64,000 bases of DNA from JBMNFI01 sp050949225. Lineage in GTDB: Bacteria; Bacillota; Dehalobacteriia; UBA4068. This document shows, one piece after another, positions 41,735 to 50,815 of the stretch (position 1 is its first letter; each line of letters begins with the position of its first letter). The translations under genes were made by a program, and so were the position numbers. Below the pieces are notes generated by a model that did no database searches, was not told where the DNA came from, and worked only from the letters and a program-made list of their open reading frames with translations. The DNA lies in assembly GCA_050949225.1 (NCBI GenBank), contig JBMNFI010000001.1:310001-374000 (forward strand), read 5' to 3'.

Positions 41735-43540
41735 ATGAAAGCTTTCAAATCACCGTTTCTCATCCTGGCGGCTGTTTTGCTCTTTTGCGCCTTCTCTGTC
41801 ACCGGCTGGGCCTCCGGCAGCAAATTGGCAAACACACCGCTAAAAACCGTCGAAGAGGCCGCCCCTTTGTGGGAAATCGTCTTTGATGAGGATGTCGCCA
41901 TTCCTCAAGAAGCCCTGGCAGATAACAATATGACTTCTTATATTGAAGATGGCGAGGACAGCGGCACTTTTTTCACCTCAGATGAAAAAGTAGTCAAGCG
42001 TTGGCAAAAAAGCGACCTGGTTGAAGAAATAAACCCTAAAAACCGCGTCCACCTGGCCGCCACTCCCAATGATCCTCTTTACAGTAAAAATAATGGTACC
42101 GCAAACTATCAGTGGGCTTTGCATACGCTGGAGGCAGCATCGGCCTGGGACATCACCACAGGCAGCTCACAGGTTAAAGTGGCGGTGATCGATTCCGGCC
42201 TGCAAGCAAACCATCCGGACAAAGGCTCTAATATAATCGGCGCTTATGATGCCGTCAGCGATCAAAAATCCGTCAGCGGCGATCCTGCCAACCATGGCAC
42301 TGCAGTGGCAGGATTAATTGCCGCCGGCACTAATAATCATCAAGGCATGGCCGGCAGCAACTGGCAATGCACAGTCTATGCCATCAATATTTTTTATTAT
42401 GACTCATATTTAAAGGATTATACCTCAACTGATGAATATTTAAACAGAGCTATCCGCTATGCCGTTGATAATTTGGATGTGGATGTGATCAATATGAGCT
42501 ATGCCAGCCTGCAAGAAAACCCGCTGGAAAAGCAGGCTATTGCTTATGCTCGGCAAAAGGGCGTAATTTTGGTAGCGGCTGTGGATAATAATGGTGATCA
42601 GGACGGTTCTTTAAAAAATATTCTCACCTATCCTGCTAATTATCAGGGTGTAATCGGCGTGGGCGCCACTAATAAAAACTCCAAAAAAGCCGGCTTTTCC
42701 TCGGCGAATTCCTCCGTGGATGTCAGCGCCCCGGGAGAAGCGATTATTTCACTAAATAGTGACCTCTCCAGCCCGTACAGCCTCAATAGTGGCACTTCTT
42801 TTTCCGCTCCTTTGGTCTCCGGCTTGGCCGCTTTGGCTAAAGCAATTGATCGTGATTTAAGTCCTGCCAACTTTGAGAAATTTCTGCAGATCAGCAGCAC
42901 CGACCTGGGAAACCCCGGCAGGGATGATCAATATGGTCACGGTCTGATTAATTATTATGATTTTCTGGACCGCCTCAAAAATTATCGTTTCTATGATATA
43001 AAAAGGTATGTCTGGTATGAAGACAGCGTTTATTATCTGGTTGATCAGGGTATTGTTAATGGCACCACGAAGTATACTTATTCACCAAATAAATTGATTA
43101 CTCGCGCGCACTTTGCCAAAATGCTGGCGGAATCCTCCGGTGAAGATCTGACAAAATATGCTACTGCTACCTGCCCTTTTAAGGATGTAACCGCCGCCTC
43201 ACAAAAGGCTTATATTAACTGGGCTTATCAAAATGGCGTGGTCAAAGGTGTCAGTAAAACCGCCTTTGCTCCCAATTCTTATATCACTCGGCAGGATTTG
43301 GTCTTGATGTTATATAATTATTTGCATAACTATATGAAGGAAGAGCTGCCCCTAACCAGTCCGGATATCGCCTTTAAAGATGAAAATAATATCAGCCCTT
43401 ATGCCAAAGAAGCGGTGCATTATATGGTCAAAGCTGATATTATTCATGGCACTACCAGCACCACCTTTTCACCCAAGGATAATTCGTTACGCTCTGTGGC
43501 GGCTCATATCCTGGCGCCTTTTTTGCAGATACTCGACTGA
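41735..43540 (+). CDS. SLH-anchored subtilisin-like serine protease (S8)
   Basis: A 601-aa secreted protease. Signal peptide (~1-27), a short prodomain, then the S8 domain with catalytic Asp 153 (VAVIDSGL), His 187 (ANHGTAVAGL) and Ser 355 (NSGTSFSAPLVSGL). Residues ~420-600 hold three SLH repeats (YYLVDQGIVNGTTKYTYSPNKLITRAHFAKML, shown in parts; WAYQNGVVKGVSKTAFAPNSYITRQDL) that bind pyruvylated secondary cell-wall polymers, so the enzyme stays on the surface. AAGGGG site at 41720. Terminated by a strong hairpin. Confidence 0.93.
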   Translation: MKAFKSPFLILAAVLLFCAFSVTGWASGSKLANTPLKTVEEAAPLWEIVFDEDVAIPQEALADNNMTSYIEDGEDSGTFFTSDEKVVKRWQKSDLVEEINPKNRVHLAATPNDPLYSKNNGTANYQWALHTLEAASAWDITTGSSQVKVAVIDSGLQANHPDKGSNIIGAYDAVSDQKSVSGDPANHGTAVAGLIAAGTNNHQGMAGSNWQCTVYAINIFYYDSYLKDYTSTDEYLNRAIRYAVDNLDVDVINMSYASLQENPLEKQAIAYARQKGVILVAAVDNNGDQDGSLKNILTYPANYQGVIGVGATNKNSKKAGFSSANSSVDVSAPGEAIISLNSDLSSPYSLNSGTSFSAPLVSGLAALAKAIDRDLSPANFEKFLQISSTDLGNPGRDDQYGHGLINYYDFLDRLKNYRFYDIKRYVWYEDSVYYLVDQGIVNGTTKYTYSPNKLITRAHFAKMLAESSGEDLTKYATATCPFKDVTAASQKAYINWAYQNGVVKGVSKTAFAPNSYITRQDLVLMLYNYLHNYMKEELPLTSPDIAFKDENNISPYAKEAVHYMVKADIIHGTTSTTFSPKDNSLRSVAAHILAPFLQILD

Positions 43541-43565
43541 ATTATTAAAGCATAACCCCTAAAAT

Positions 43566-43600
43566 CACCGCCCCGCCCTTTCTAAGGGGCGGGGCTTTTC
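43566..43600 (+). terminator. intrinsic terminator of the subtilase gene, also the left end of block E
   Basis: CCCCGCCC-TTTCTAA-GGGGCGGGG followed by CTTTTCTC. The following CATGCCCTTTTGACGCAGA matches the sequence next to the hairpins in blocks C and D. Confidence 0.8.
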
Positions 43601-43614
43601 TCATGCCCTTTTGA

Positions 43615-44165
43615 CGCAGACTTTTTACCTCCAACCCCAGCCCACCACACACACTCGCCCCCTGCTACCACCCCTTCCCTTCGTCACTCATCAAACCTCC
43701 ACTTCTCGCACCCCCAACCCCCCATCAAAAAAGCCACCCACACTCAACCCACCTCCAGGCAACATCCTCACTTGCTTTCTCACTCATCCGCTCTCCCCAA
43801 CTTCCGCTCACACCTCCACTTCTCGCACCCCCAACCCCTCCTCGGTCGGCAATTAAATTTAGCTTTTACTCTCACCCTGCCGCCCTTTTGCTCCGCTCCC
43901 CGCTATCGCCCTTCCCCCAGTATCTCCCTCGCTCGCCTTCTCACACCCCATCGCCTCTTTTTTCCGTCCACTCACCCCTCGCACCCCACTCCCTCCATTC
44001 AACAAAAAGGAGTACCCACCCAGGCACTCCCTCCCACCAAAAAAGGGCGCTCCCCCCAACACAGCCACCGACTTCCGCCTTCATCCTCTCGCCCCTTCCC
44101 CATCCGCCCGCCTTCCCGCTCACACCACATGACCCCAGCACCTCACCCCAGATAACCCCCAAAAT
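43615..44165. repeat. pyrimidine-rich block E
   Basis: C/T-rich on plus, between the convergent subtilase and DUF4911 genes. It contains short internal repeats (ACCTCCACTTCTCGCACCCC near 43696 and 43811) and the shared core at 44001-44032 (AAAAAGGAGTACCCACCCAG then GCACTCC), a minus-strand terminator-like hairpin. No gene supported. Confidence 0.8.
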
Positions 44166-44170
44166 TCCAT

Positions 44171-44205
44171 AAAAAATCCCCCTTGAAAAAATCTTTTCAA
44201 GGGGG
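44171..44205 (-). terminator. intrinsic terminator of the proC-DUF4911 operon
   Basis: Minus-strand CCCCCTTGAAAA-GATT-TTTTCAAGGGGG followed by ATTTTTT. Confidence 0.85.
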
Positions 44206-44220
44206 AGAATAAGCCGCTTT

Positions 44221-44442
44221 TTAAATAATCGACACCGGCACCGGCAGGTTTTTCAAAATGCCCACCACATCCTTTTTGGTGTGCTCACTGACCCATAAAA
44301 CCACCCGCCCAATCTTGACATCCAAAGTGGTGACCAAGGCTAAATTATCATAACCTTCAATCAGCTTATTGAAAAAATCAATATCGCGCGGCTCCATTTC
44401 AACAGTAATATGTTCACCTGTTTGTTCCAGTTTTTTATCCAT
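44221..44442 (-). CDS. DUF4911 family protein
   Basis: A 73-aa protein with the DUF4911 pattern (ITVEMEPRDIDFFNKLIEGYDNLALVTTLDVKIGRVVLWV, shown in parts). ATG 44442 follows AAAGAGGTAGATCTT; a start 21 bp upstream is also possible. It follows proC by about 30 bp and probably shares its transcript. Function unknown. Confidence 0.75.
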   Translation of the reverse strand: MDKKLEQTGEHITVEMEPRDIDFFNKLIEGYDNLALVTTLDVKIGRVVLWVSEHTKKDVVGILKNLPVPVSII

Positions 44443-44471
44443 AAGATCTACCTCTTTGTCCATATTAACCC

Positions 44472-45266
44472 CTATAGCTGCCGTCTCCTTTTAATTGATT
44501 CAGTTTTTTTATAAGCAGAATCCACCGTTTCCCAAACAATCTGCTCGACATTATAAGCTCGCAAAACATTAATCCCCTGCTCCGTAACGCCGCCTTTAGT
44601 CGCCACGCCCTCCACAGTCTTAGCAAAATCGCCCAGCCCCAAAGCTCCGGAAAAGGTCTGCTCCACAATCTTTGTCGCCTGCTCCGGCGAAAAACCCAAA
44701 CGCACACCGGCCTGCACAAAATTGTCCAAAACAGCGGCGGCAAACCCTAAACCGCTGCCGGATAAAACCGTCACCTTCTCAATCTCATCCTCCGTCACTT
44801 CCAGCACATAACCAAGCCCGCAAAAGAGCTTTTTAATTTCTGCATAACGGCTGCGATCATAATTATTAGCAGCCATACCCGTAACGCTTTGAGCATTTTT
44901 AAGAGCAATGTTTGGCATCACTCGCACAATCTGACAATCTGTGGCCAATAAATCCGTAATCTCTTGCATCGTCGTACCGGCCATAAAACTGATCAGAGTC
45001 TTTTTCGCCAAAAGCCGCCCCTCAATCATCGGCGCCAACTGCGGGAAAACCTCTGGTTTAACAGCCAAAATAATGACATCACTTGCCTCAATCAGCTGAT
45101 TAATATCTGCATAAATATGCGCCCCCAGCTCTTTTTCTGCCTTAAGCAAGCGCTCTTGACTCCTATTATAAAGATGCAGTTTTCTACCGGCAAAGAGACC
45201 CTTTTTCATGACCCCATCCACAAAGGCCGCGGCCAAATGACCAAAACCGATTATCCCTATTTCCAT
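44472..45266 (-). CDS. proC: pyrroline-5-carboxylate reductase
   Basis: A 264-aa NAD(P)H-dependent enzyme for the last step of proline synthesis. N-terminal Rossmann motif GIIGFGHLAAAFVDGV, the substrate region DVIILAVKPEVF, VRVMPNIALKNAQSVTGMA and the C-terminal signature SGLGFAAAVLDNFVQAGVRLGF ... TKGGVTEQGINVL (shown in parts). Slightly divergent from the usual (G-S-P-A) at SGSGLGF, so a related specificity is possible. AAGGAG start; last gene before DUF4911. Confidence 0.88.
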   Translation of the reverse strand: MEIGIIGFGHLAAAFVDGVMKKGLFAGRKLHLYNRSQERLLKAEKELGAHIYADINQLIEASDVIILAVKPEVFPQLAPMIEGRLLAKKTLISFMAGTTMQEITDLLATDCQIVRVMPNIALKNAQSVTGMAANNYDRSRYAEIKKLFCGLGYVLEVTEDEIEKVTVLSGSGLGFAAAVLDNFVQAGVRLGFSPEQATKIVEQTFSGALGLGDFAKTVEGVATKGGVTEQGINVLRAYNVEQIVWETVDSAYKKTESIKRRRQL

Positions 45267-45270
45267 CTGC

Positions 45271-45723
45271 TTACTCCTTATCTTGCGGCGGATTGTCCTT
45301 TGCCGGCGGCATCACAAATTCCGGCGGCGGCACAAATTCACCATTGGGAATATCAATCGTAGAACCGGGAAAATGCCCCCGAGACAACAAATATTGAAAA
45401 TCAACAAAAACCTCGTCATAACTTTTGCGTGTCCGCTCGGCCAGCCATTGAATGGAAAAGGTGCGCCCCGCCATCATCAGTTTAATATACAGTAAGCCGC
45501 GATCCAAGCGTCTGTTTTTACGAATATTTTTAATCAGCGCCCCACCCAAAAATACCGTCACCAAAAGGACAATAATCAAATTAAAGACACTAAAAGGGCT
45601 GGCCGTCACCGCGCTGTATAAAAGATAAAGCGCCAAACAAAAAAGCACAATCCCCATAATAATCATCATATTAGCGTTCCTGCCACGCCCTTTATAAGGG
45701 ATATAGGAAATCTGCTTTTTCAT
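45271..45723 (-). CDS. two-helix membrane protein of unknown function
   Basis: A 150-aa protein: two transmembrane helices (MMIIMGIVLFCLALYLLYS and FNLIIVLLVTVFLGGALI), a basic turn (KNIRKNRRLDRG) and a cytoplasmic part (YIKLMMAGRTFSIQWLAERT, then RKSYDEVFVDFQYLLSRGHF) that looks like a small winged helix or similar. Pro-rich C-terminal tail. It ends 4 bp before proC, likely co-transcribed. Confidence 0.6.
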   Translation of the reverse strand: MKKQISYIPYKGRGRNANMMIIMGIVLFCLALYLLYSAVTASPFSVFNLIIVLLVTVFLGGALIKNIRKNRRLDRGLLYIKLMMAGRTFSIQWLAERTRKSYDEVFVDFQYLLSRGHFPGSTIDIPNGEFVPPPEFVMPPAKDNPPQDKE

Positions 45724-45811
45724 CTTTTCGCTCCGTACGCCCCTTCATTTAAAAATCATATTCATTATCATAATATAGTTTTTTATTGCCAAATGCAAGC
45801 TTTTTTAGCGC

Positions 45812-46054
45812 CTAATCATCCATCGGCTGCAATAAAAAATCCCGTCCTTCATTAATAAAGTGAGCCTGCATCCCTTTTAACGCAAAAAAAGCCTTGATCA
45901 AAGACTGCAAACGATTTAAATCATGTTCAGTCTCTTCAAACCATAAAGCCTGCGCACCACAGGAATCACGTAAATGCATTTTCACAGGAAAGCCCTTTTC
46001 CTCTAAAAAACTGTTTAAATTATTAACATCCATAAAAGTTACAACTGCTTTCAT
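45812..46054 (-). CDS. small protein, possibly DUF3343-like
   Basis: An 80-aa protein, MKAVVTFMDVNNLNSFLEEKGF, with DSCGAQALWFEE in the middle. Length and the N-terminal VTF-plus-helix pattern recall DUF3343 proteins, but the match is weak and I do not rely on it. Start at 46054 has AAAGGAG. Function unknown. Confidence 0.5.
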   Translation of the reverse strand: MKAVVTFMDVNNLNSFLEEKGFPVKMHLRDSCGAQALWFEETEHDLNRLQSLIKAFFALKGMQAHFINEGRDFLLQPMDD

Positions 46055-46214
46055 CGTTCTTTCTCCTTTATTTTTACCTGATTTAACGGAATTATCAAAC
46101 ATAAAAATTTTACTTAAGCTAATTAGTTTGACGCCCCACCCCTATTCCCCTGCCTAAAACTAAAATTTTATCCCCAAAAACTCCCCCCCACATAGCACCC
46201 CCTGTAATAAAAGG

Positions 46215-46244
46215 TTGACTGTTGGTAGAAAATGGTGTTACGAT
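46215..46244 (+). promoter_or_regulatory. sigma-70-type promoter of the caspase-like/lipoprotein cluster
   Basis: TTGACT (46215-46220), 18-bp spacer, TACGAT (46239-46244), with an AT-rich region after it. The leader to the peptidase start is about 140 nt; a short frame in it has no binding site. The rest of the 46055-46390 gap holds nothing else I can support. Confidence 0.6.
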
Positions 46245-46390
46245 CTAAATATAATAAGTATAATCTAACATTTTAGATGCTGTGCGGATTGAAGGATGTG
46301 ATTGCTATGGTGAGATAGTTATTATCAACAAGACGGGTTTGTCACAGGGGAGACTTAGAACAAAAAAGCAATCTCAAAGGAGGTTTATTT

Positions 46391-47857
46391 ATGTTTACAA
46401 CCAAGAAAAAAGGCTTACTAGTAGTCCTCATCGCTGTGGTTATTGCTCTGCTGGCTGTCACAGGAGTTAATGCCACTGATAAAAAGGTCATAGAGCTGCC
46501 GGTTGAAGCAATTACAGTGGCCGACAGCTATGACATCGATAAAGTAACACCTCAAATGCTCTCAGAAAAACAGCAAACACTTGCCCGAGAACTAGGTATC
46601 GATGTCGACAAAATCACTAAAGCAGAAGTTGTCAATGACATGATTCTAGATGTAACTTATACTCAATACATGGTCGATACTGCTAACTACATTGCTATAG
46701 ACCAAAATAATAAGATTGTAGAAGTATCGACCTATGATCCGGAAACTATGAGCAGCGGTGATGAATATAAATGGAAAACCACCGAAAAAGATTACCTAGC
46801 CAAAGGCGAAGAAGTATTGGGGCTTTTAGGTCTGGATGGTCAATATGAATTGATCGAATCAAGCGAATTTTCCCCTGATTATTGGGTTCTCTATTATCGG
46901 GAAAAATTAGATAATGGGCTTATCAATCCATATAAAGGTGTAGGCATTAATATTGTTCGGGCTGATAATAGTGTTGGCTTAGTTTATATCTCTGATAAAG
47001 ATGTCAATACCCAAAAAGCAGAAATTACGGAAGAAGAGGCTTTAGAAAACGCTCAACCGACTATTACCAAATTAGGAGACAATGCTCAAGTAGCCAATAT
47101 AGAACTAATGTATACCCGTCCTAATTATGCTTGGGATGGCAGTGGAGTATATAAATTAGCTAACTATGTCCGTTTAGTTTATAATATTAATATTATCGAC
47201 GAAACAGCTGCTTTGGGTGGCGAATACGAGATCCATGTGGATGCCGTAACTGGTGAGGTTGTTGGCGGAAATGTATCCGAAGATCTTGGTGGGGCTTTTG
47301 GGCAAGCCACTGGTGGTGTTTCTCATACTTCACACAATTATACACAAAGAGTCCAAAGAGCTTTCAATAAATTGAGAACCATGGGTTATAATCCAACAAC
47401 AAAAATGGCAGATAATACCTATAATCTCAAGACAGCTATCATAAATCATTTAACGCATAATAGCGCCTACGCTTTCCATTTTTCTGGTCATGGCAGTGCA
47501 AATAATATTGGCGCCATGCCTGATGCTTTACCCTACCCCGATAGCAAAACACCTATTTGGACCCTGCAAAGAACTAGCATAGCTGGTTATAATGGTAATT
47601 GGAAATTTGTTTATCTCGATTGTTGTAGTGGTGGCACAGCTAACTGGACTCATGCTTTTAACATTACTAATAATTCTACCAATAGAGCTTTTATTGGATA
47701 TGGTGGCAAAATAACTTCAGATATAGCAAATGCCATGAATAATGAAATTTATTATAATATGGGAAGGCGCTCTATCCACCAGGCTGTTGTGCGTGCGCAA
47801 ACTGTTGTAGGTACAAATCTGGGATGGTTTTGTGGTGATAGAGACTATTGGGGATAA
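46391..47857 (+). CDS. secreted caspase-like (clan CD) cysteine peptidase, second copy
   Basis: A 488-aa paralogue of the protein at 11070-12587 (same domain order, long identical stretches such as TMSSGDEYKWKTTEKDYLA). Signal peptide FTTKKKGLLVVLIAVVIALLAV, PepSY-like region (EITEEEALENAQPTITKLG; YEIHVDAVTGEVVGG), then the peptidase: AYAFHFSGHGS with candidate His 367 and WKFVYLDCCSGG with candidate Cys 412 (Cys 411 adjacent). Unlike the first copy its signal peptide is intact, with an AAAGGAGG site. It leads a plus-strand cluster of five family L lipoproteins, the first only 30 bp after its stop. Confidence 0.8.
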   Translation: MFTTKKKGLLVVLIAVVIALLAVTGVNATDKKVIELPVEAITVADSYDIDKVTPQMLSEKQQTLARELGIDVDKITKAEVVNDMILDVTYTQYMVDTANYIAIDQNNKIVEVSTYDPETMSSGDEYKWKTTEKDYLAKGEEVLGLLGLDGQYELIESSEFSPDYWVLYYREKLDNGLINPYKGVGINIVRADNSVGLVYISDKDVNTQKAEITEEEALENAQPTITKLGDNAQVANIELMYTRPNYAWDGSGVYKLANYVRLVYNINIIDETAALGGEYEIHVDAVTGEVVGGNVSEDLGGAFGQATGGVSHTSHNYTQRVQRAFNKLRTMGYNPTTKMADNTYNLKTAIINHLTHNSAYAFHFSGHGSANNIGAMPDALPYPDSKTPIWTLQRTSIAGYNGNWKFVYLDCCSGGTANWTHAFNITNNSTNRAFIGYGGKITSDIANAMNNEIYYNMGRRSIHQAVVRAQTVVGTNLGWFCGDRDYWG

Positions 47858-47886
47858 CTGATAAATAAAGAAAGAAGGTGCTTGTC

Positions 47887-48405
47887 TTGACCAGAATCAC
47901 TAAAATCTTCACCATTTTCTTAACCGCCACACTTACTCTCACTCTCTTGGCAGGCTGTCATAACAGCGGCCAAACAGCAACAGATGAGGTTGACCTGGCG
48001 GCGATTTATGATCTCAATGTTGACAAAATCACTGTTTGGTATCTGGAAGGAGAAATCGGCCTCCCAGAAGATACAGGCGGCTATACCAAAGCTTTTGAAA
48101 TCACTGATCCTACCGATGTCCAAAAGATGATTGAATCTGTTGATTTTACCTCCTGGGAAAAACCGGATGGTGTGGGCGAAGGTATTCCTGCATATTATAT
48201 TCAATTTGGGGATAATGCGATAATTAGCACATATGGAGAATCCCCTTATGGTGACATCGCTCAAGGAGCTTTTTTTCAAGATGGCAAGCTAGTAGCTAAT
48301 AAGGATGTCAAAAGCCACGGCCCTTATGACATGCCGGAAAACCTCCTCACCACTTTAAATGAAATGATCGAAAAATACCGACCCGATCTCATAACAGAAG
48401 AATAA
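47887..48405 (+). CDS. family L lipoprotein (copy L5)
   Basis: A 172-aa lipoprotein directly behind the peptidase gene. By comparison with MSKITKIL of other copies it starts at TTG 47887 (TRITKIFTIFLTATLTL, lipobox LLAGC), with GAAGGTG upstream; a GTG at 47878 is an alternative. Signatures: AIYDLNVDKITVWYLEGEIG, AFEITDPTDVQKMIESVDF, YYIQFGDNAIIS, GPYDMPENLLTTLNEMIEKYRPDL (shown in parts). First unit of a ~580-bp tandem repeat array. Confidence 0.82.
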   Translation: MTRITKIFTIFLTATLTLTLLAGCHNSGQTATDEVDLAAIYDLNVDKITVWYLEGEIGLPEDTGGYTKAFEITDPTDVQKMIESVDFTSWEKPDGVGEGIPAYYIQFGDNAIISTYGESPYGDIAQGAFFQDGKLVANKDVKSHGPYDMPENLLTTLNEMIEKYRPDLITEE

Positions 48406-48495
48406 AACAGCAACAAAAAGCGTCACGCTCCCCCTCTGCCAAAATTGGGGATAGCCTGCGCCACCATCTTTATTTTAAGAAAAGAGGTAACTATG

Positions 48496-48984
48496 ATGTC
48501 TAAAATCACTAAAATATTGATCCTTTCATTAACTGCCTTACTTACTCTCACCCTTTTAGCAGGCTGTCATAACAGCGGCCAAACAGCGACAGATGAGGTT
48601 AACCTGGAGGCGATTTATGATCTCGATGTTGATAAAATCACTGTTTGGAGGATGGTTGATAACACACAAACCTTTGAAATCACTGATCCTACCGATGTCC
48701 AAAAAATGATCAATGCTGTTGATTTTCCTGCTTGGCAAAAAACAGAAAATATGATCGAAGGCCCTTATGCCTACTTTATTCAATTTGGGGACAATGCTAC
48801 AATTACCATGTCTAATGACAGACCCTATGGAGATATTTGCAAAGGAACTGTTAACCCAGACGGCACTATGTCCAACAATGATGGCACAGAAGGTCATGGT
48901 CCTTATTACATGCCGGAAAACCTCCTCACCACTTTAAATGAAATGATCGAAAAATACCGACCCGATTTCATAACAGAGGAATAA
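48496..48984 (+). CDS. family L lipoprotein (copy L6)
   Basis: A 162-aa lipoprotein, MSKITKILILSLTALLTLTLLAGC, started at 48496 because the equivalent ATG is conserved in L7 while the one 3 bp upstream is not. The Cys-proximal linker (HNSGQTATDEVN) is identical to L5 and L7. The 90-bp spacer before it, including a short inverted GCGTCACGCT, is repeated before L7. Domain slightly shorter than L5. Confidence 0.82.
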   Translation: MSKITKILILSLTALLTLTLLAGCHNSGQTATDEVNLEAIYDLDVDKITVWRMVDNTQTFEITDPTDVQKMINAVDFPAWQKTENMIEGPYAYFIQFGDNATITMSNDRPYGDICKGTVNPDGTMSNNDGTEGHGPYYMPENLLTTLNEMIEKYRPDFITEE

Positions 48985-49069
48985 AACAGTAGAAAAGGAG
49001 CGTCACGCTCTGCCAAAATTGGGGATAGCCTGCGCCACCATCTTTATTTTAAGAAAAGAGGTAACTATA

Positions 49070-49583
49070 ATGTCTAAAATCACTAAAATCTTCACCATTT
49101 TCATTAACCGCCACACTTACTCTCACTCTCTTGGCAGGCTGTCATAACAGCGGCCAAACAGCGACAGATGAGGTTAACCTGGCGGCGATTTATGATCTCG
49201 ATGTTGACAAAATCACCGTTTGGCATATGGAAGGTGAATTTGGCCTCCCGGAAGATGATGGTGGATATACTATAGCCTTTGAAATCACCGATCCTGCCGA
49301 CATACAAAAAATGATTCAGTCTGTCGACTTCCCCTCCTGGGAAAAAACAGAAGTTGTATATGAGGGAGTAATTAGTTTCTATATTCAATTTGCTGATACT
49401 GCTACTATTGCTACATATGGTAATGAACCCTATGGCTACATAGGTCAAGGTGCTCCAGCCAAGAACGGCAAATTGCCAGACAACGGAAAGGAATCTGGAT
49501 ATTACTTCATGCCTGAAAGCATCCTCGCAACTTTAAATGAAATGATCGAAAAATACCGACCTGATTTCATAACAGAGGAATAA
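49070..49583 (+). pseudogene. family L lipoprotein (copy L7), signal peptide frameshifted
   Basis: Starts ATG 49070 (MSKITKIFTIF) but an extra A at about 49103 relative to L5 (TTTTCATTAACC versus TTTTCTTAACC) shifts the frame, which ends after 25 codons. The remaining 150-codon frame begins at the lipobox (LAGCHNSGQ...) and encodes a complete, well conserved domain. Without a signal the product would not be lipidated. The conserved rest suggests a very recent mutation or a sequencing error. Confidence 0.75.
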
Positions 49584-49657
49584 AACAGCAACAAAAAGCG
49601 TCACGCTCCCCCTCTGCCAAAAAGACCCCTCAACTAATCTAAAAGGAGTGACCCAAC

Positions 49658-50167
49658 ATGCCAAAAACCCCTAAAATACTACTTGTTTTTCTAGCCCTAG
49701 TCGCCGCCGTATCCTTACTGATCGGTTGCAGCAACACCACAGCTAATGACCAAACAGACCAACAGCCAACTGGTACAGAAGAGGTTGATTTAGCTTCTAC
49801 CTATGATTTAAACACAGATAAAATAACAATATGGTTTATGGGCGAAGATGCCATACTTAAGCAGGCTTTTGAAATCACTGATCCGGCTGAGGTGCAACAA
49901 ATGATTGAATCTGTAGACTTCTCTAACTGGAAATTTGTGCCCATGGAAGAAGGCCGTTATACGGGTATCCCATATTATTGGGTGCAGTTTGGTGATAAAA
50001 CTACTATTTCAACCTATTATGAAGTACCATATGGATATGTTTTTTTAGGGCCCCCCGGCAAAAATGAAAAACTAAACCCTGATAATGGACCTTATCACAT
50101 GCCTCAAGAATTTTTAGATACTCTTTTAGAATTTGTTGAAAAATACCAGCCGGAAATTCTGCCGTAA
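49658..50167 (+). CDS. family L lipoprotein (copy L8)
   Basis: A 169-aa lipoprotein, MPKTPKILLVFLALVAAVSL with lipobox LLIGC, from ATG 49658 behind AAAAGGAG. Signatures: STYDLNTDKITIWFMGED, AFEITDPAEVQQMIESVDF, YWVQFGDKTTISTYYEVPYG and LLEFVEKYQPEIL. Its first 25 codons are almost identical to L9, and the body is closest to L3 of the other island. Confidence 0.85.
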   Translation: MPKTPKILLVFLALVAAVSLLIGCSNTTANDQTDQQPTGTEEVDLASTYDLNTDKITIWFMGEDAILKQAFEITDPAEVQQMIESVDFSNWKFVPMEEGRYTGIPYYWVQFGDKTTISTYYEVPYGYVFLGPPGKNEKLNPDNGPYHMPQEFLDTLLEFVEKYQPEILP

Positions 50168-50189
50168 TAAATAAAAGGAGTGACCCAAC

Positions 50190-50717
50190 ATGCCAAAAAC
50201 CCCTAAAATACTACTTGTTTTTCTAGCCTTAGTCGCCGCCGTATCCTTACTGATCGGCTGCAGCAACACCAATGACAAGCAGCCCTCAACCGAAAACAAT
50301 AGCAATAATGACAGTCTTGAAACAACAACTGATCGTGATCTGGCAGCGACCTACAGCCTGGATACTGACAAAATCACCGTCTGGTATTGTGGTGAAGACT
50401 CCTTTTTTTATCGGGCTTTTGAGATCACTGATCCTGCTGAAATTCAGCAAATGATCGCAGCTGTGGATCTTGCAGCTTGGAAAATCTCCCAAAATAACTA
50501 TACCGGATTTGAACACTATTGGATTCAATTTGGTGATAACTCCACCATAGCCATTTATCAAGAAGTTCCTTACGGCTATATTACTAAGACAATTCCTGAA
50601 AAAAATAGTCATTATCTCGAAAACGACTCGCTGGTTCATTACGATATGCCGGAACAACTCTTGACCACTTTGGTGGATTTTATCGAAAAATACCGACCCG
50701 GAGTCCGACCCCAATAA
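50190..50717 (+). CDS. family L lipoprotein (copy L9)
   Basis: A 175-aa lipoprotein with the same leader and signal as L8 (the ~100 bp around the start are nearly identical), then a longer Asn/Ser-rich linker. Signatures: ATYSLDTDKITVWYCGED, AFEITDPAEIQQMIAAVDL, YWIQFGDNSTIAIYQEVPYG, FIEKYRPG. Last plus-strand gene of the cluster; terminator at 50771. Confidence 0.85.
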   Translation: MPKTPKILLVFLALVAAVSLLIGCSNTNDKQPSTENNSNNDSLETTTDRDLAATYSLDTDKITVWYCGEDSFFYRAFEITDPAEIQQMIAAVDLAAWKISQNNYTGFEHYWIQFGDNSTIAIYQEVPYGYITKTIPEKNSHYLENDSLVHYDMPEQLLTTLVDFIEKYRPGVRPQ

Positions 50718-50770
50718 ATAAACGCATCAAAAAAGGCTTACGCTTAACTCAATATCATCTTTAAAACACA

Positions 50771-50797
50771 AAAGAGAGCACAAAGGCTCTCTTTTTT
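50771..50797 (+). terminator. intrinsic terminator of the lipoprotein array
   Basis: AAAGAGAGC-ACAAAG-GCTCTCTTT then TTTAG. Confidence 0.85.
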
Positions 50798-50815
50798 AGT
50801 GCCCTTTACTGCCGT

